Shown: positions 1 to 10,857 of the stretch, piece by piece | Layout: each line of letters starts with the position of its first letter | Numbering within the stretch: position 1 is the stretch's first letter | Assembly: GCA_000620185.1 (NCBI GenBank) | Contig: KK211086.1 | Coordinates: 717,331 to 781,330, forward strand | DNA: 64,000 bases | Direction: 5' to 3' | Source of the DNA: Geodermatophilaceae bacterium URHB0062 | GTDB taxonomy: Bacteria > Actinomycetota > Actinomycetes > Mycobacteriales > Geodermatophilaceae | Notes under the pieces: model-generated | Told to the model about the DNA's origin: nothing | Databases searched by the model: none | What the model saw: only the letters and a program-made list of their open reading frames with translations | Made by a program: the position numbers and the translations under genes

Positions 1-1066
1 TCAGGCTGAAGCGCAGGCCCTCGCGCCACAGCAGCTCGGCCGCGTGCAGCACCGCGAGATGGTTCTTGCGCGGCTCGTGGCTGCCGACCACCAGAACGAG
101 CGGCAACGGGTCCAGCCGGAACCTCTCCCGCGCCTCGGCGAGGTCTTCCTCCGTCGGCTCCTCGCCCTCGACGGGCAGCGGCACCGAGGCGATGGCCGGC
201 CCGGTCAGGCCGATGGCGGTCAGCATCGCCCGCCAGCCGGAGTACTCGGTGGCGGCGGCCTGCGAGATCGTCGCGATCCGGTCGAAGGAGCGGACGGCGG
301 CCAGGTTGCCGGCGAACACTCCGGCGAAGCCGAGCTGGGTCGTCTCCGCCGAGGTGAGCGGCACGCAGTCGAAGCCGATGACTCCGGTGCGGTTGGGGGT
401 GAGCGCCGCGAGGGCGAGCAGCCGGGCGCTGCGCTCGGGTTCCGCGGCGAGCTCGGCGACGACATAGGTGGCCCGCCACGGGACGACGACGGTCGTGTCC
501 GCCGGCTCCTCCGCGGCGCCGGGCGCGGTGGCGCCGAACCGGCCCAGCTCGGTCGCGGTGAGCTCGCGCACGGACTCGTAGCCGTCGGTCCAGGAGATCG
601 GCGTGCACTGCCGGGTGGCCAGCCAGCGACGGGTGGTCTCCCGGGCGACGCGCTGGATGCCGGTGGCCAGCGGGGTCGCCGCGGTGTGGGCGACGTCGAC
701 GAGCACCTCGTCGACGGCGACGCGCACCTGCCGTCGGGCGCTGCGGGCGGTGGTCCGCTCGGCGACCGCCGCCCAGAGCGACGCGCCGTCGTCGAACTCC
801 GCCGCCCGGGCGACCTCGACGACGGTGGTGTGGTCGGGCAGCCGGCCGGTCAGCGCCGCGAGCACCAGCCAGACGTGGCCGCGGTCGCGGTGATCGACGA
901 CGTCGCCGAGGGCGGCGGCGAGGTCCGCGACCCCGGAGACGGGGGCGTCGGGCACGGCGGCCGCGCCGAGCGCGGTGCGCACGGCCGGCACGCGGCGGCC
1001 CCAGGCCTCGGCGTGCGCCGCCGGTGTGGGGACATTGCGGCGGACGCGGTTGAGCAGGGAGGTCAC
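1..1066 (-). CDS. GT4-family glycosyltransferase (3' end beyond window)
   Basis: Glycosyltransferase likely adding a sugar to a surface polysaccharide. The reading frame runs off the left edge, so only about 355 N-terminal residues are visible. The N-terminal part has a TGIQRVARE segment, and the last visible part has GSHEPRKN, the start of the GT4 nucleotide-sugar binding half. It closely resembles the next gene upstream (GSREPHKN, TGIHRVVRE), so the two are probably a tandem duplication. The start is a GTG whose bases overlap the TGA of that gene (GTGA overlap), which implies translational coupling in an FkbM-GT-GT operon. Donor and acceptor cannot be told from sequence. Confidence 0.85.
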   Translation of the reverse strand, partial: MTSLLNRVRRNVPTPAAHAEAWGRRVPAVRTALGAAAVPDAPVSGVADLAAALGDVVDHRDRGHVWLVLAALTGRLPDHTTVVEVARAAEFDDGASLWAAVAERTTARSARRQVRVAVDEVLVDVAHTAATPLATGIQRVARETTRRWLATRQCTPISWTDGYESVRELTATELGRFGATAPGAAEEPADTTVVVPWRATYVVAELAAEPERSARLLALAALTPNRTGVIGFDCVPLTSAETTQLGFAGVFAGNLAAVRSFDRIATISQAAATEYSGWRAMLTAIGLTGPAIASVPLPVEGEEPTEEDLAEARERFRLDPLPLVLVVGSHEPRKNHLAVLHAAELLWREGLRFSL

Positions 1067-2583
1067 GCGGCACCCTCTCCCCGGACGAGGTAGGTCCAGA
1101 GGTCGTCGGCGTACTCGGCCCACGTCCGCACCGGCCGGTCGGCGATCTCCGCCCGGAGACGCGCCAGTTCGTCCGGCTCGGTCAGCAGGTTCCGGAGGGC
1201 CCCGGTCAGGGCGTCGTCGTCGCGGGGGTCGACGGTCACGCAGCCGCCGCCGCGCGCGATCTCGGCCTGGCTGCCGAAGTTCGAGGTGAGGACGGGGGTG
1301 CCGCAGGCCAGCGCCTCGGCGACCGGCAGCCCGTAGCCCTCGTGCAGCGAGACGAAGACGACGAGGTCGGCGGCGCGCAGCTGGGCGGTCAGCTCGGCGT
1401 CACTGACCCGGCCGAGCTCGGTGAGGGGACGGCCGGCGGCGTGCAGGCGGTTGGCCGCCGGGCGCAGGACGTCCTCGTTCCAGCCGCGGCCCCCGACCAG
1501 CCGCACCTCGAAGTCGAGGCCCTCACGCCAGAGCCGCTCGGCGGCGTGCAGCACCGCCCGCTGGTTCTTGTGCGGCTCGCGGCTGCCGGTGCACAGGACG
1601 ACCGGGCGGGTGCCGGCCGGGACCGGCACGGTGGCGCTGTCCGCGGGCGGCTCGGTGACCAGCTCGACGGTGCGCACCTCCGGGCCCGGCAGACCCTGCG
1701 CGCGCAACGCGTCGGCGAAGCCGCTGAACTCCGCCGTCGCCGAGCCGCTGATCCCGGCCACGCGGTGGGCGTGCTTCACCACGGACAGGTACTGCCCGAA
1801 GGCGACCGAGTCGGAGAACGGGCGTGTGTCGGCGCTGGTGATCGGGATCATGTCGTAGCCGATCAGGGCCAGCGTGTTCCCGGAGAAGCGGGCCAGTGCC
1901 GCGAGCTGCTCGTCGGCCTGGGTGTTGGGCACGTCGACGAGCACGACGGTGCTGCGCCAGGGCACGACGAGCGTGGTGGGCCGCGCGGCCGCTCCGTCGT
2001 CCTGACCTCCGGGAACCGGGCGCCCGTAGGAGAAGATCCGGGCCTCCTCCTCGGGCGACAGGACCCGGAACGCCGAGTACTGGTCGATCCACGCGACGGC
2101 CTGCGCGCCGTGCCGGTCCCGCCACCGCGGGGTCGTCTCGCGGACGACCCGGTGGATCCCGGTGTGCGTGTCGTTGCGCGCCGAGTGGTCGACGTCGACG
2201 AGCGCGCCCCCGGTGACCACCGTCATCGGCAGGTCCAGGCGGCCGCGCCCGGCGTCGGCGACCATGTCGGCGAGCAGCTGGGTCTGGGCGTGGTGCGCCG
2301 GCTGGAACTCCAGACGGCGGCCGAACTCGAGCAGCTGGTCGGTCGTGGGGAAGGCCCCGAACGCCGCCGTGAGCACCAGCCACTGGGCCTCGGTGCGCCC
2401 GCGGGCCCGGCAGTGCTCGACGAGGAGCGGCAGCAGGACCGACGCGACGGCGCCGGGGTGCTCGGTCTGCGGCAGCTCGGGCATCGGGTCGAGCAGCACG
2501 GTCGCCGCCTGCGCGAACCGCTGGTCCAGGGAGATGAGGGCGGTGCGGGGTCCGAGGGTGGTCGCGGGATCTCCGGACGTCAT
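1063..2583 (-). CDS. GT4-family glycosyltransferase
   Basis: 506-residue protein with an alpha-helical N-terminal extension, a TGIHRVVRE segment near the start of the first Rossmann half, and a typical C-terminal GT4 half: GSREPHKN, then VGGRGW, then the E-x7-E type acidic motif in SLHEGYGLPVAEALACG. It probably transfers a nucleotide-activated sugar in the cytoplasm during polysaccharide repeat assembly. The ATG overlaps the TGA of the FkbM gene by 4 bases, and its own stop overlaps the GTG of the downstream paralogue, so the three genes form one operon. An in-frame extension further upstream is antisense to nothing useful and overlaps the FkbM coding frame, so it was rejected as part of this gene. 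Confidence 0.9.
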   Translation of the reverse strand: MTSGDPATTLGPRTALISLDQRFAQAATVLLDPMPELPQTEHPGAVASVLLPLLVEHCRARGRTEAQWLVLTAAFGAFPTTDQLLEFGRRLEFQPAHHAQTQLLADMVADAGRGRLDLPMTVVTGGALVDVDHSARNDTHTGIHRVVRETTPRWRDRHGAQAVAWIDQYSAFRVLSPEEEARIFSYGRPVPGGQDDGAAARPTTLVVPWRSTVVLVDVPNTQADEQLAALARFSGNTLALIGYDMIPITSADTRPFSDSVAFGQYLSVVKHAHRVAGISGSATAEFSGFADALRAQGLPGPEVRTVELVTEPPADSATVPVPAGTRPVVLCTGSREPHKNQRAVLHAAERLWREGLDFEVRLVGGRGWNEDVLRPAANRLHAAGRPLTELGRVSDAELTAQLRAADLVVFVSLHEGYGLPVAEALACGTPVLTSNFGSQAEIARGGGCVTVDPRDDDALTGALRNLLTEPDELARLRAEIADRPVRTWAEYADDLWTYLVRGEGAA

Positions 2584-3530
2584 GACTGGCGGGCCCGGTC
2601 GAGCAGGGTGCGGACGCCCCGCAGCGGCCGGGTGACGCGCCAGGACACCGTGTTCCGGATCGCGTCGAGCTCGGAGAGCAGGTGGGCCCGCTCCTCCGAG
2701 GCCGCAATCCCGACCGCTCCCACCACGTCCGCCCACTGGGTGAGCGCCACCGTGCGCCAGTGCGTCGTCTCGACGAGCAGCCGGTCGACGTCCTGCCGGG
2801 CCCGGACGGCGTCCTGCAGCGCCCGGTCGTGGCTGTGGGTGAGGTAGTCGTCGAGCACGCAGGCGGGATAACTGAGGGCGGCCTTCAGCTCCGGCGCGTG
2901 CTCCTTGGCCACGTAGTAGCGCGACAGCCCGTCGAACAGGCAGAACTCGTAGCCCGCGGCGAGGACGCCGTCCTCCCACTCGTCGTGGGTCGACTCCGTC
3001 GAGTTCGGCTTGGTCGCCTCGATGACGAGCACCCACGGCCGCCACCGCTCGAGGTCGATGCTGCGCAGCACGGCCTGCTCGGCGCCCTCGACGTCGACGA
3101 GGAGGAAGTGGATCGGGTCGTCGGCCGACCAGCCCTGGTCGGTCAGCAGCGTGTCCAGCCGGACGGCCGGCACGGTGAGCTCCTCGCTGGCGATGCCGGC
3201 GGCCGCGTGCTGCTCGTTGATCGCGTCGACGATCGTGGACAGCCCCGTGTCGGCGACGACGTGCAGGGTCACCTCGCCCGGCGCGTCGTCGGTGACGGCC
3301 GCCTGGACCAGCGTGTCCCGCGGGCGCTCCTCGCGGTGCAGCTCCGCGAAGTGCGGCACCGGCTCGACGGTCAGCCCGCTCCAGCCGCGGTCGTAGAAGG
3401 CGCGCGTGGCGGAGTCGTGGGTCGGGTGGTTGGCCCCCACCTCCACGTATCGGCCCGAAGGGACGTGGCCCAGTGCTCGGAAGAGCACCACGTCCTCGCG
3501 GTTCTGGGCGTAGGAGATGAAGGGCGGCAC
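2580..3530 (-). CDS. FkbM-family SAM-dependent methyltransferase
   Basis: 316-residue protein beginning FISYAQNREDVVL, the usual opening of FkbM-type methyltransferases, followed by the SAM-binding VEVGANHP and the acidic FLLVDVEGAE motif at about residues 142-151. It probably O-methylates a sugar in the polysaccharide made by this cluster. A C-terminal region of roughly 90 residues beyond the fold ends in basic helices. The GTG start was chosen because it directly precedes the conserved sequence and sits 6 bases after a TATGAT -10 box, so the mRNA is probably leaderless. First gene of a three-gene operon with two GT4 enzymes. Confidence 0.88.
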   Translation of the reverse strand: MPPFISYAQNREDVVLFRALGHVPSGRYVEVGANHPTHDSATRAFYDRGWSGLTVEPVPHFAELHREERPRDTLVQAAVTDDAPGEVTLHVVADTGLSTIVDAINEQHAAAGIASEELTVPAVRLDTLLTDQGWSADDPIHFLLVDVEGAEQAVLRSIDLERWRPWVLVIEATKPNSTESTHDEWEDGVLAAGYEFCLFDGLSRYYVAKEHAPELKAALSYPACVLDDYLTHSHDRALQDAVRARQDVDRLLVETTHWRTVALTQWADVVGAVGIAASEERAHLLSELDAIRNTVSWRVTRPLRGVRTLLDRARQS

Positions 3531-3542
3531 CGGCAGATCATA
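3531..3542 (-). promoter_or_regulatory. leaderless promoter of the FkbM gene
   Basis: TATGAT -10 box on the minus strand (plus positions 3537-3542), 6 bases before the GTG start at 3530. Confidence 0.6.
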
Positions 3543-3620
3543 CGTACGGTGACGTCGGTGGACCGGCCCGCGCAGGAGCCGGGACCCAGGTGGCCCGCCG
3601 GGCGCACCGCCGTGGCTCGC

Positions 3621-5626
<2,006 letters not shown>

Positions 5627-5730
5627 CCCCGGATCCGCCCCCCACGGGCCGTCCTCGCGGGTCAGGAACGGCTCGTGTGACGCACGTGGCGCATGGGGGA
5701 CGCGGGCGGCGGTCACTGTCCGGAGCCAGG

Positions 5731-5744
5731 TAACGTCGGCTGGC
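5731..5744 (+). promoter_or_regulatory. leaderless promoter of GT2 gene
   Basis: TAACGT -10 box at 5731-5736, 8 bases before the GTG at 5745. This spacing supports that GTG as the start in the absence of a ribosome binding site. Confidence 0.5.
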
Positions 5745-6764
5745 GTGACAGCAACATCCTCCGGTCTCGTGGGTACTTCCTCCGGTCTCGCGGGTCCCGC
5801 CCCCGCCGGTCCCACCACCGTGTCAGCCCCCGTGCACATGTCCGTGACCTCGGCTCCCACGCCGAGCGGGCAGAACACCCTCGACGTGACCGTCGTCCTG
5901 CCCTGCTACAACGAGCAGGACCACGTGATGCAGGAGATCGACCGCATCACGGCGGCCATGGATGCCAGCGGCTACAGCTACGAGCTGCTCGTCATCGACG
6001 ACAAGTCGACCGACAACACGCTCCAGGTCCTCGAGGGCGCGCTGGCCACGCACCCGAACATGCGGCTGATGCCCTTCCGCACCAACGGTGGCTCGGGCAC
6101 GGCCCGCCGCATCGGCACCCGTGAGGCCTTCGGTCGCATCGTGGTCTGGACCGACGCGGACATGACCTACCCCAACGAGCGGATCCCGGAGTTCGTCCGG
6201 TACCTCGAGCAGAACCCCGGGGTCGACCAGGTCGTGGGTGCCCGCACCTCCGAGGAGGGCACGCACAAGCTCCTCCGGGTACCGGCGAAGTGGGTGATCC
6301 GCAAGTTCGCCGAGAAGCTGTCGTCCACCAAGATCCCCGACCTGAACTCGGGTCTGCGCGCGTTCCGCCGCGACGTCTCGCTGCCCTACCTGCGGCTGCT
6401 GCCGCCCGGGTTCAGCTGCGTCACGACGATCACGATGTCGTTCCTGTCCAACCAGCACCCGGTCGACTACCTGCCGATCGAGTACTCGAAGCGGTCCGGC
6501 AGCTCGAAGTTCCACTTCGTCAAGGACGCCTACCGGTACATCCTGCAGGTGCTGCGCATGGTCATGTACTTCAACCCGATCAAGGTCCTCATGCCGATCG
6601 CGTTGACCCTGCTCGGCCTGTCCTTCGTGAAGGGCATCGTCGATGTCATCCGGTACGACTTCGGCATCACCACCAATGCGGTGCTGCTGTTCATCAGTGG
6701 CCTGCTGATCTTCACGCTGGCGCTGCTCGCCGACCTGATCGTGCGGTCCCGCGGCGAGACCTGA
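5745..6764 (+). CDS. GT2 polyprenyl-phosphate sugar transferase (DPM1/GtrB-like)
   Basis: 339-residue family 2 glycosyltransferase. After a Ser/Thr/Pro-rich N-terminus of about 45 residues comes VVLPCYNEQDHV, then VIDDKSTDNT and the metal-binding WTDADMTYP. Two C-terminal hydrophobic helices (around VLMPIALTLLGLSF and AVLLFISGLLIFTLALLADL) anchor it in the membrane. Such enzymes load a sugar onto polyprenyl phosphate for use outside the cytoplasm. The start is uncertain: the GTG at 5745 is favoured by the -10 box 8 bases upstream, but ATG 5838 would also give a complete catalytic domain. Confidence 0.85.
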   Translation: MTATSSGLVGTSSGLAGPAPAGPTTVSAPVHMSVTSAPTPSGQNTLDVTVVLPCYNEQDHVMQEIDRITAAMDASGYSYELLVIDDKSTDNTLQVLEGALATHPNMRLMPFRTNGGSGTARRIGTREAFGRIVVWTDADMTYPNERIPEFVRYLEQNPGVDQVVGARTSEEGTHKLLRVPAKWVIRKFAEKLSSTKIPDLNSGLRAFRRDVSLPYLRLLPPGFSCVTTITMSFLSNQHPVDYLPIEYSKRSGSSKFHFVKDAYRYILQVLRMVMYFNPIKVLMPIALTLLGLSFVKGIVDVIRYDFGITTNAVLLFISGLLIFTLALLADLIVRSRGET

Positions 6765-6834
6765 GCGGTTCGCTCCGTGTCGCCCTGCCGGGCGATACGG
6801 AGCGACGGGCGGCCCGATCGGGGCAAGGTGTCGT

Positions 6835-6879
6835 TAGCCTTCGGCGATTCCGACATCCGCCTACTGATGAAGGTGCCTC
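6835..6879 (+). promoter_or_regulatory. putative promoter of methyltransferase gene
   Basis: TAGCCT at 6835-6840 fits a -10 box, about 40 bases before the GTG start. Confidence 0.35.
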
Positions 6880-7734
6880 GTGGCCACTGCCCGCGACAAG
6901 CCCGTTCGCGAGAAGCAACTGGCGTACTCCGAGATCCAGGAACGGATGCGCGACGAGGAGCAGCGCCGGCAGAAGGCGCGCAAGATCCTCAGCGTCGTGA
7001 GGTATCACCTCGGTCGCGACGACCTCGCCGGCCTGACCTTCCTCGACGTCGGCTGCTCACTGGGCTGGTTGGTCGAAGCCGCCACGGTCGACGGTGCCCA
7101 CGGCATCGGCGTGGACATCGACGAACCGGGACTCGCCAAGGCACGCCGGGAGCGCGATCCGCGGTGCACATTCCTCTCCACCGATGGTGAGTCGCTCCCC
7201 TTCGACGACGAGAGCCTCGACGTCGTGGTCTTCAACCACATCTACGAGCACGTCGTCGACCCGGACCTCGTCATGGCCGAGATCCGGCGTGTCCTCAAGC
7301 CCGACGGCATCCTCTATCTCGGGCTGGGCAACCGTCTCGGCGTCATCGAGCCGCACTACCGGCTGCCGTTCCTGTCCTGGCTGCCGCGCCCCGTGGCCGA
7401 TCGGTACGTCCGCCTGTCCGGGCGGGCCGACACCTACTACGAGCACTACCGGACGCTGCCGGGGCTCCAGCGCCTGACCGGCGGCCTCTACGTCTACGAC
7501 TACAGCTTCACCGTGGTGGCCAACCCGGAACTCTTCGCCGCGGACGACGTGGCCGGTCCCATGTCCGCCGCGGTGGGCCGGCACCTCGGGCCCCGCAGCC
7601 GTCACCTGGCGCGCTGGTTGCTGCCGACCTACATCTGGATCGCGAGGAAGACTCCCGTGGCTCCCCGGGGTGCGGGGGCGTCGCAACCGCCCGAGCCGCT
7701 CGAGACTCACCTCGTCCTTGCCGCCGGGGGCTGA
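6880..7734 (+). CDS. class I SAM-dependent methyltransferase
   Basis: 284-residue methyltransferase of the type-11 kind. FLDVGCSLGW is motif I, GVDIDEPG holds the acidic residue contacting SAM ribose, and SLDVVVFNHIYEHVVDP is motif II/III. The N-terminus is charged and helical. Located among glycosyltransferases, so it probably modifies a sugar or lipid-linked intermediate. The GTG at 6880 gives the full fold. The substrate is not identifiable. Confidence 0.85.
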   Translation: MATARDKPVREKQLAYSEIQERMRDEEQRRQKARKILSVVRYHLGRDDLAGLTFLDVGCSLGWLVEAATVDGAHGIGVDIDEPGLAKARRERDPRCTFLSTDGESLPFDDESLDVVVFNHIYEHVVDPDLVMAEIRRVLKPDGILYLGLGNRLGVIEPHYRLPFLSWLPRPVADRYVRLSGRADTYYEHYRTLPGLQRLTGGLYVYDYSFTVVANPELFAADDVAGPMSAAVGRHLGPRSRHLARWLLPTYIWIARKTPVAPRGAGASQPPEPLETHLVLAAGG

Positions 7735-7750
7735 GCCCGCGCGACCGGGC

Positions 7751-7776
7751 ATGGGCGGCAGCCGCGCCGCCTGCCA
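7751..7776. terminator. possible hairpin terminator
   Basis: GGCGGC (7754-7759) can pair with GCCGCC (7766-7771), with ATGG/CCAT able to extend the stem across a small bulge. It lies between the methyltransferase and the FkbM gene. No T tract, as is usual at this GC content. Confidence 0.35.
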
Positions 7777-7840
7777 TGCTGCCCGGATGATCACCAGATG
7801 GCGTTCGATGCGCCGGCGGTCCGGGCTGTGTCCGTGCTGA
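7775..7840 (+). other. possible leaderless upstream ORF overlapping FkbM start
   Basis: CATGCT (7775-7780) lies 6 bases before an ATG at 7787 that opens a 17-codon frame different from that of the FkbM gene. It ends with TGA at 7838-7840, overlapping an in-frame GTG of the FkbM gene at 7834. It could be a coupled leader peptide, or chance. Confidence 0.3.
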
Positions 7841-8568
7841 CGAAGGCCAAGCGCCTGCTCGTCGGCTCGCCGCTCGAGCGTCCGGCCCGCGCCCTCATGT
7901 CGCTCGATCCGCGGCGCACCGTGCGCAAGAACCACCGGGACGACGAGGCGCTGCGGGCGCTGATCCGTTCGCTGCCCGCGGACGCCGCCTGTGTCGACGT
8001 CGGGGCGAACGTGGGCTACATCCTGGACGCGATGGTCGCCGGCTGCCCGCAGGGCCGGCACATCGCCTTCGAGCCCGTGCCGGCCCTCGCGCGGAACCTG
8101 GCGACGCGCTTCCCCGGAGTCGACGTCCGGGCCCAGGCGGTCGGCGACGCCCCCGGCCGGACGTCGTTCACGCTGGTGCCCGACCGCCCGTCCCGCTCCG
8201 GGATCTCCGCCACCCTCGATCTCTCCCTGGACGCCGCGGTCGAGGAGATCGAGGTCGAGGTGACGACGCTCGACGACGCCCTCCCCGCCGGGTACGCGCC
8301 GGCGCTGATCAAGGTCGACGTCGAGGGCGGCGAACTCGAAGCGCTCCTCGGTGGCCGCCGCGTGCTGACCGAGCACCGCCCCCTGCTCGCGCTCGAGCAC
8401 CAGTACGGACGGCGCAGCGACGTCGACCGCACCCGGCGCATCCACGATCTGCTCACCGAACTGGACTACGACCCGCAGACCGTCGACGGGGTGCCGCTGG
8501 ACCGGCAGCGGTTCGCCGAGGTGGTCGCCGCAGGCGAGGAGTGGAACTTCCTGGCGCGCCCCCGCTGA
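7798..8568 (+). CDS. FkbM-family methyltransferase
   Basis: 256-residue FkbM methyltransferase: CVDVGANVGYILDAM is the SAM motif, FEPVPALARNL follows, and IKVDVEGGELEALLGG is the typical acidic motif. Probably methylates a sugar hydroxyl. The ATG at 7798 has no clear ribosome binding site. In-frame GTG codons at 7828 and 7834 are alternatives, and the second would be coupled to an upstream 17-codon frame. It is convergent with the GT4 gene that follows and distinct from the longer FkbM gene at 2.6-3.5 kb. Confidence 0.85.
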   Translation: MAFDAPAVRAVSVLTKAKRLLVGSPLERPARALMSLDPRRTVRKNHRDDEALRALIRSLPADAACVDVGANVGYILDAMVAGCPQGRHIAFEPVPALARNLATRFPGVDVRAQAVGDAPGRTSFTLVPDRPSRSGISATLDLSLDAAVEEIEVEVTTLDDALPAGYAPALIKVDVEGGELEALLGGRRVLTEHRPLLALEHQYGRRSDVDRTRRIHDLLTELDYDPQTVDGVPLDRQRFAEVVAAGEEWNFLARPR

Positions 8569-8589
8569 CCGGATGGCCCGGTCCGACGC

Positions 8590-9705
8590 TCAGGCGACGG
8601 AGGGAGCCGTCGGCTCGGGAACCCCGGTGAGGAGCGCGACGTACGGCCGCCAGAGAGCGGCCGGATCCGGGGCCATGACCGCCGAGCGGAGCTGCTCCAG
8701 CCGGCCGGGTTCGTAGAGACGGCTGATGGCGTCGGCGAGGTCGTCGACGTCGCCGGGCCGCACGAGCAGGCCGTCGACGCCGTCGTCGACCTGGTCCGGG
8801 ATCGTGCTGATCCGGCTGGCGATCACCGGGAGGCCGTGGCGCTGCGCCACGCGCACGTGCTGGGTGCCCGTCCCCGACAGGTAGGGGACGACGAGGGCGT
8901 CCGCCGCGCCGAGGAGGCGGTCGAGCTCGTCGTCGGGAAGGTAGGTCAGCCGCAGGTCGACGCGGTCGGTGAGGCCGAGTTCCGTGACGAGGCCGCGCAG
9001 GGCCTCCTCCCCGTTCCACGACTCCCCGGCGACCCTCAGCCGGACACCGGGCACGCGCGCCACGGCCCGGAGCAGCACCTCGACGCCCTTGTAGGGGCGG
9101 ATGAACCCGAAGAAGAGCAGGCCGTCCCCGCCCTTCGCGCCCGTCGGGACGCTCCGGGCAGCGGGCCCGAAGGTGGGCAGCTCGCAGGTGCGGACGTCGC
9201 GGGCGCCGTGGTCGCGGGCGAGCTGGGCCTCGGTGTCGGAGTGCACGAGCGCGACGTCGGTGCGGGCGAGCAGCGCCCGCACCAGCTGCCGGTCACCGGG
9301 CTTGGTCTCGTGCGGCAGCACGTTGTGGCAGATGACCGCCGTGGTGGGCCGCTCGCCGTTCCGCCGCCGGCCCAGTGCCGCGAGCATGACCAGGTAGGCC
9401 GGGATCTGGACGGGTGTCACGAGGACGAAGACCACGAGCCCGCCCGTCCGGCGCAGGGACCGGCCCAGACGCCACCAGCTGTCGGGCCGGAACCAGGCGA
9501 GCGGGTAGCGCGTGCGCGGGAAGACCGGGATCTCCGGTTCCTGGACGCGCTGCACGCCGGGGTAGAGCTTCGAGGGGTACTGGGCGGACCAGGACACCAG
9601 GTCGACGTCGTGTCCGGCGGCGGTCAGCTCGTGCGCCAGCGTCGTCGTGTGCTGGGCGACGCCACCCTTGTACGGGTGGGTCGGGCCGATCAGCGTCACG
9701 TGCAC
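8590..9705 (-). CDS. GT4-family glycosyltransferase
   Basis: 371 residues. The N-terminal half begins HVTLIGPTHPYKGGVAQHT, an acceptor-binding glycine-rich loop typical of GT4 enzymes. The C-terminal half has FFGFIRPYKGVEVLL and a nucleotide-sugar region with ADALVVPYLSGTGTQ, followed by GLPVIAS. Probably cytoplasmic or membrane-peripheral. Its ATG lies 1 base after the stop of the upstream flippase-like gene, so the two are an operon. Confidence 0.88.
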   Translation of the reverse strand: MHVTLIGPTHPYKGGVAQHTTTLAHELTAAGHDVDLVSWSAQYPSKLYPGVQRVQEPEIPVFPRTRYPLAWFRPDSWWRLGRSLRRTGGLVVFVLVTPVQIPAYLVMLAALGRRRNGERPTTAVICHNVLPHETKPGDRQLVRALLARTDVALVHSDTEAQLARDHGARDVRTCELPTFGPAARSVPTGAKGGDGLLFFGFIRPYKGVEVLLRAVARVPGVRLRVAGESWNGEEALRGLVTELGLTDRVDLRLTYLPDDELDRLLGAADALVVPYLSGTGTQHVRVAQRHGLPVIASRISTIPDQVDDGVDGLLVRPGDVDDLADAISRLYEPGRLEQLRSAVMAPDPAALWRPYVALLTGVPEPTAPSVA

Positions 9706-9706
9706 G

Positions 9707-10669
9707 TCATCGCTCCTCGTCTGCTCGGGCTGCCCCCGCCATGGCGTCCTGGGGCTGCGGCGACCGCCGGCGGGCGTGGTGCCACAGCAGGGACGAGGCG
9801 CCGGCCCCCGCGAGGTCCCACAGGATGAAGGTGACGCGGGAGATCAACGCGATCGCCGTGGCACCCGGCACGCCGACGACGTCGGCCAGCAGGAGCACCA
9901 TGAGCACGTCGCGGACCCCGGCTCCCGCGGGCGCGATGATGAAGAGGACGCCGAGCGTGCTGGCCACGGCGAACGCCGCGATGCTCGGGAACAGGGCCCC
10001 CGCGGGATCGGCGCCCATCCCCACCGCGAGCGCCAGGATGTGCAGCCCGCCCAGCAGCCACGTGAGCAGGTACCAGGCGATGATGCGGGTGATGCCCGCC
10101 CCGCTCAGCGGCTGCTCGAGGCGCCCGCGGCGCAGCGCGCGCAGGCCGAGGCCCAGCAGCCAGTTGAGCAGCCGCGGCCAGAGCAGCACCGGGGCGAGGA
10201 CGACGAAGGCGGCGACGGCCCAGTACACGTAGTGGCCGCTGCGTCCGACGAGCGCGGGGATGCCCAGCGCCAGGCCGGTGAGCATGCTGAAGGCCAGGCT
10301 CACCGCGAACGAGTAGGCCATCCGGGCGCGCGGTAGCCCGGTCTCCTGCCCGAGGCGGACCATGGCCACCGCCGCCCAGACGCTGCCCGGGATGTACTTG
10401 CCGAGCTGGGAGACCAGGTAGATCCGGGCCGCGGCGAGCGGCGGCGTCGGGCTGCCCAGCTCGCGCAGCGTCGACCGCCAGCCCTGCAGCCCGGCGAGCT
10501 GCCAGCCGAGCGCCGCCAGGGCGCTGAGCACGAGGGTGGACCAGCTCAGCTTCGCCAGCGCCGGCGCCACCTCGGGCCACAGGCGGACCAGCGTGACGGC
10601 CATGCCGAGCAGCACCGCCACCAGGAAGGCCACCCGCAGGACGGGGAGCAGACCGGATGGTGCGCGCAC
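9707..10669 (-). CDS. LPG-synthase-TM / UPF0104 (AglD-like) membrane protein
   Basis: 320-residue polytopic protein with about eight hydrophobic segments, of the lysylphosphatidylglycerol synthetase transmembrane family. The family's conserved stretches are visible: SQLGKYIPGSVWA around residue 88, and FIIAPAGAGVRDVLM in the C-terminal half. In polysaccharide clusters such proteins are thought to move lipid-linked sugars or lipids across the membrane. That role is inference here. GTG start preceded by a GGGAGAGAA ribosome binding site. In an operon with the downstream GT4 gene. Confidence 0.82.
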   Translation of the reverse strand: MRAPSGLLPVLRVAFLVAVLLGMAVTLVRLWPEVAPALAKLSWSTLVLSALAALGWQLAGLQGWRSTLRELGSPTPPLAAARIYLVSQLGKYIPGSVWAAVAMVRLGQETGLPRARMAYSFAVSLAFSMLTGLALGIPALVGRSGHYVYWAVAAFVVLAPVLLWPRLLNWLLGLGLRALRRGRLEQPLSGAGITRIIAWYLLTWLLGGLHILALAVGMGADPAGALFPSIAAFAVASTLGVLFIIAPAGAGVRDVLMVLLLADVVGVPGATAIALISRVTFILWDLAGAGASSLLWHHARRRSPQPQDAMAGAARADEER

Positions 10670-10857
10670 GCAGGTTCTCTCCCGTCTGATCGCCGCCGCA
10701 GGAGTGCGCGGGGGCCAAGGGCGCAGACTACCCGCCGTCCCGAGGGGCCTTCGCGAGTCGCCGTTCTCCGCGGCGGGCGCTGCTGCTTGACTGGACCGAC
10801 GTCCGGACGTGTCGGCGGCCGGCCGACCGGGGTGCGGGAAGGGACGGGAGTCCGCGC
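10670..10857. promoter_or_regulatory. divergent promoter region
   Basis: 188-base spacer between the flippase-like gene and a plus-strand GT4 gene. A minus-strand TAGTCT (plus 10723-10728) fits the -10 box of the flippase gene. A 12-base palindrome ACGTCCGGACGT lies near 10799-10810 and GGGACGGGAG precedes the ATG at 10858. Confidence 0.4.

Noticed and set aside
1342-2847. Long plus-strand open frame of about 500 codons opposite the GT4 gene
   Set aside because: It is antisense to a clear glycosyltransferase, is Arg/Gly-rich without any domain, and reflects the high GC content that keeps all frames open.
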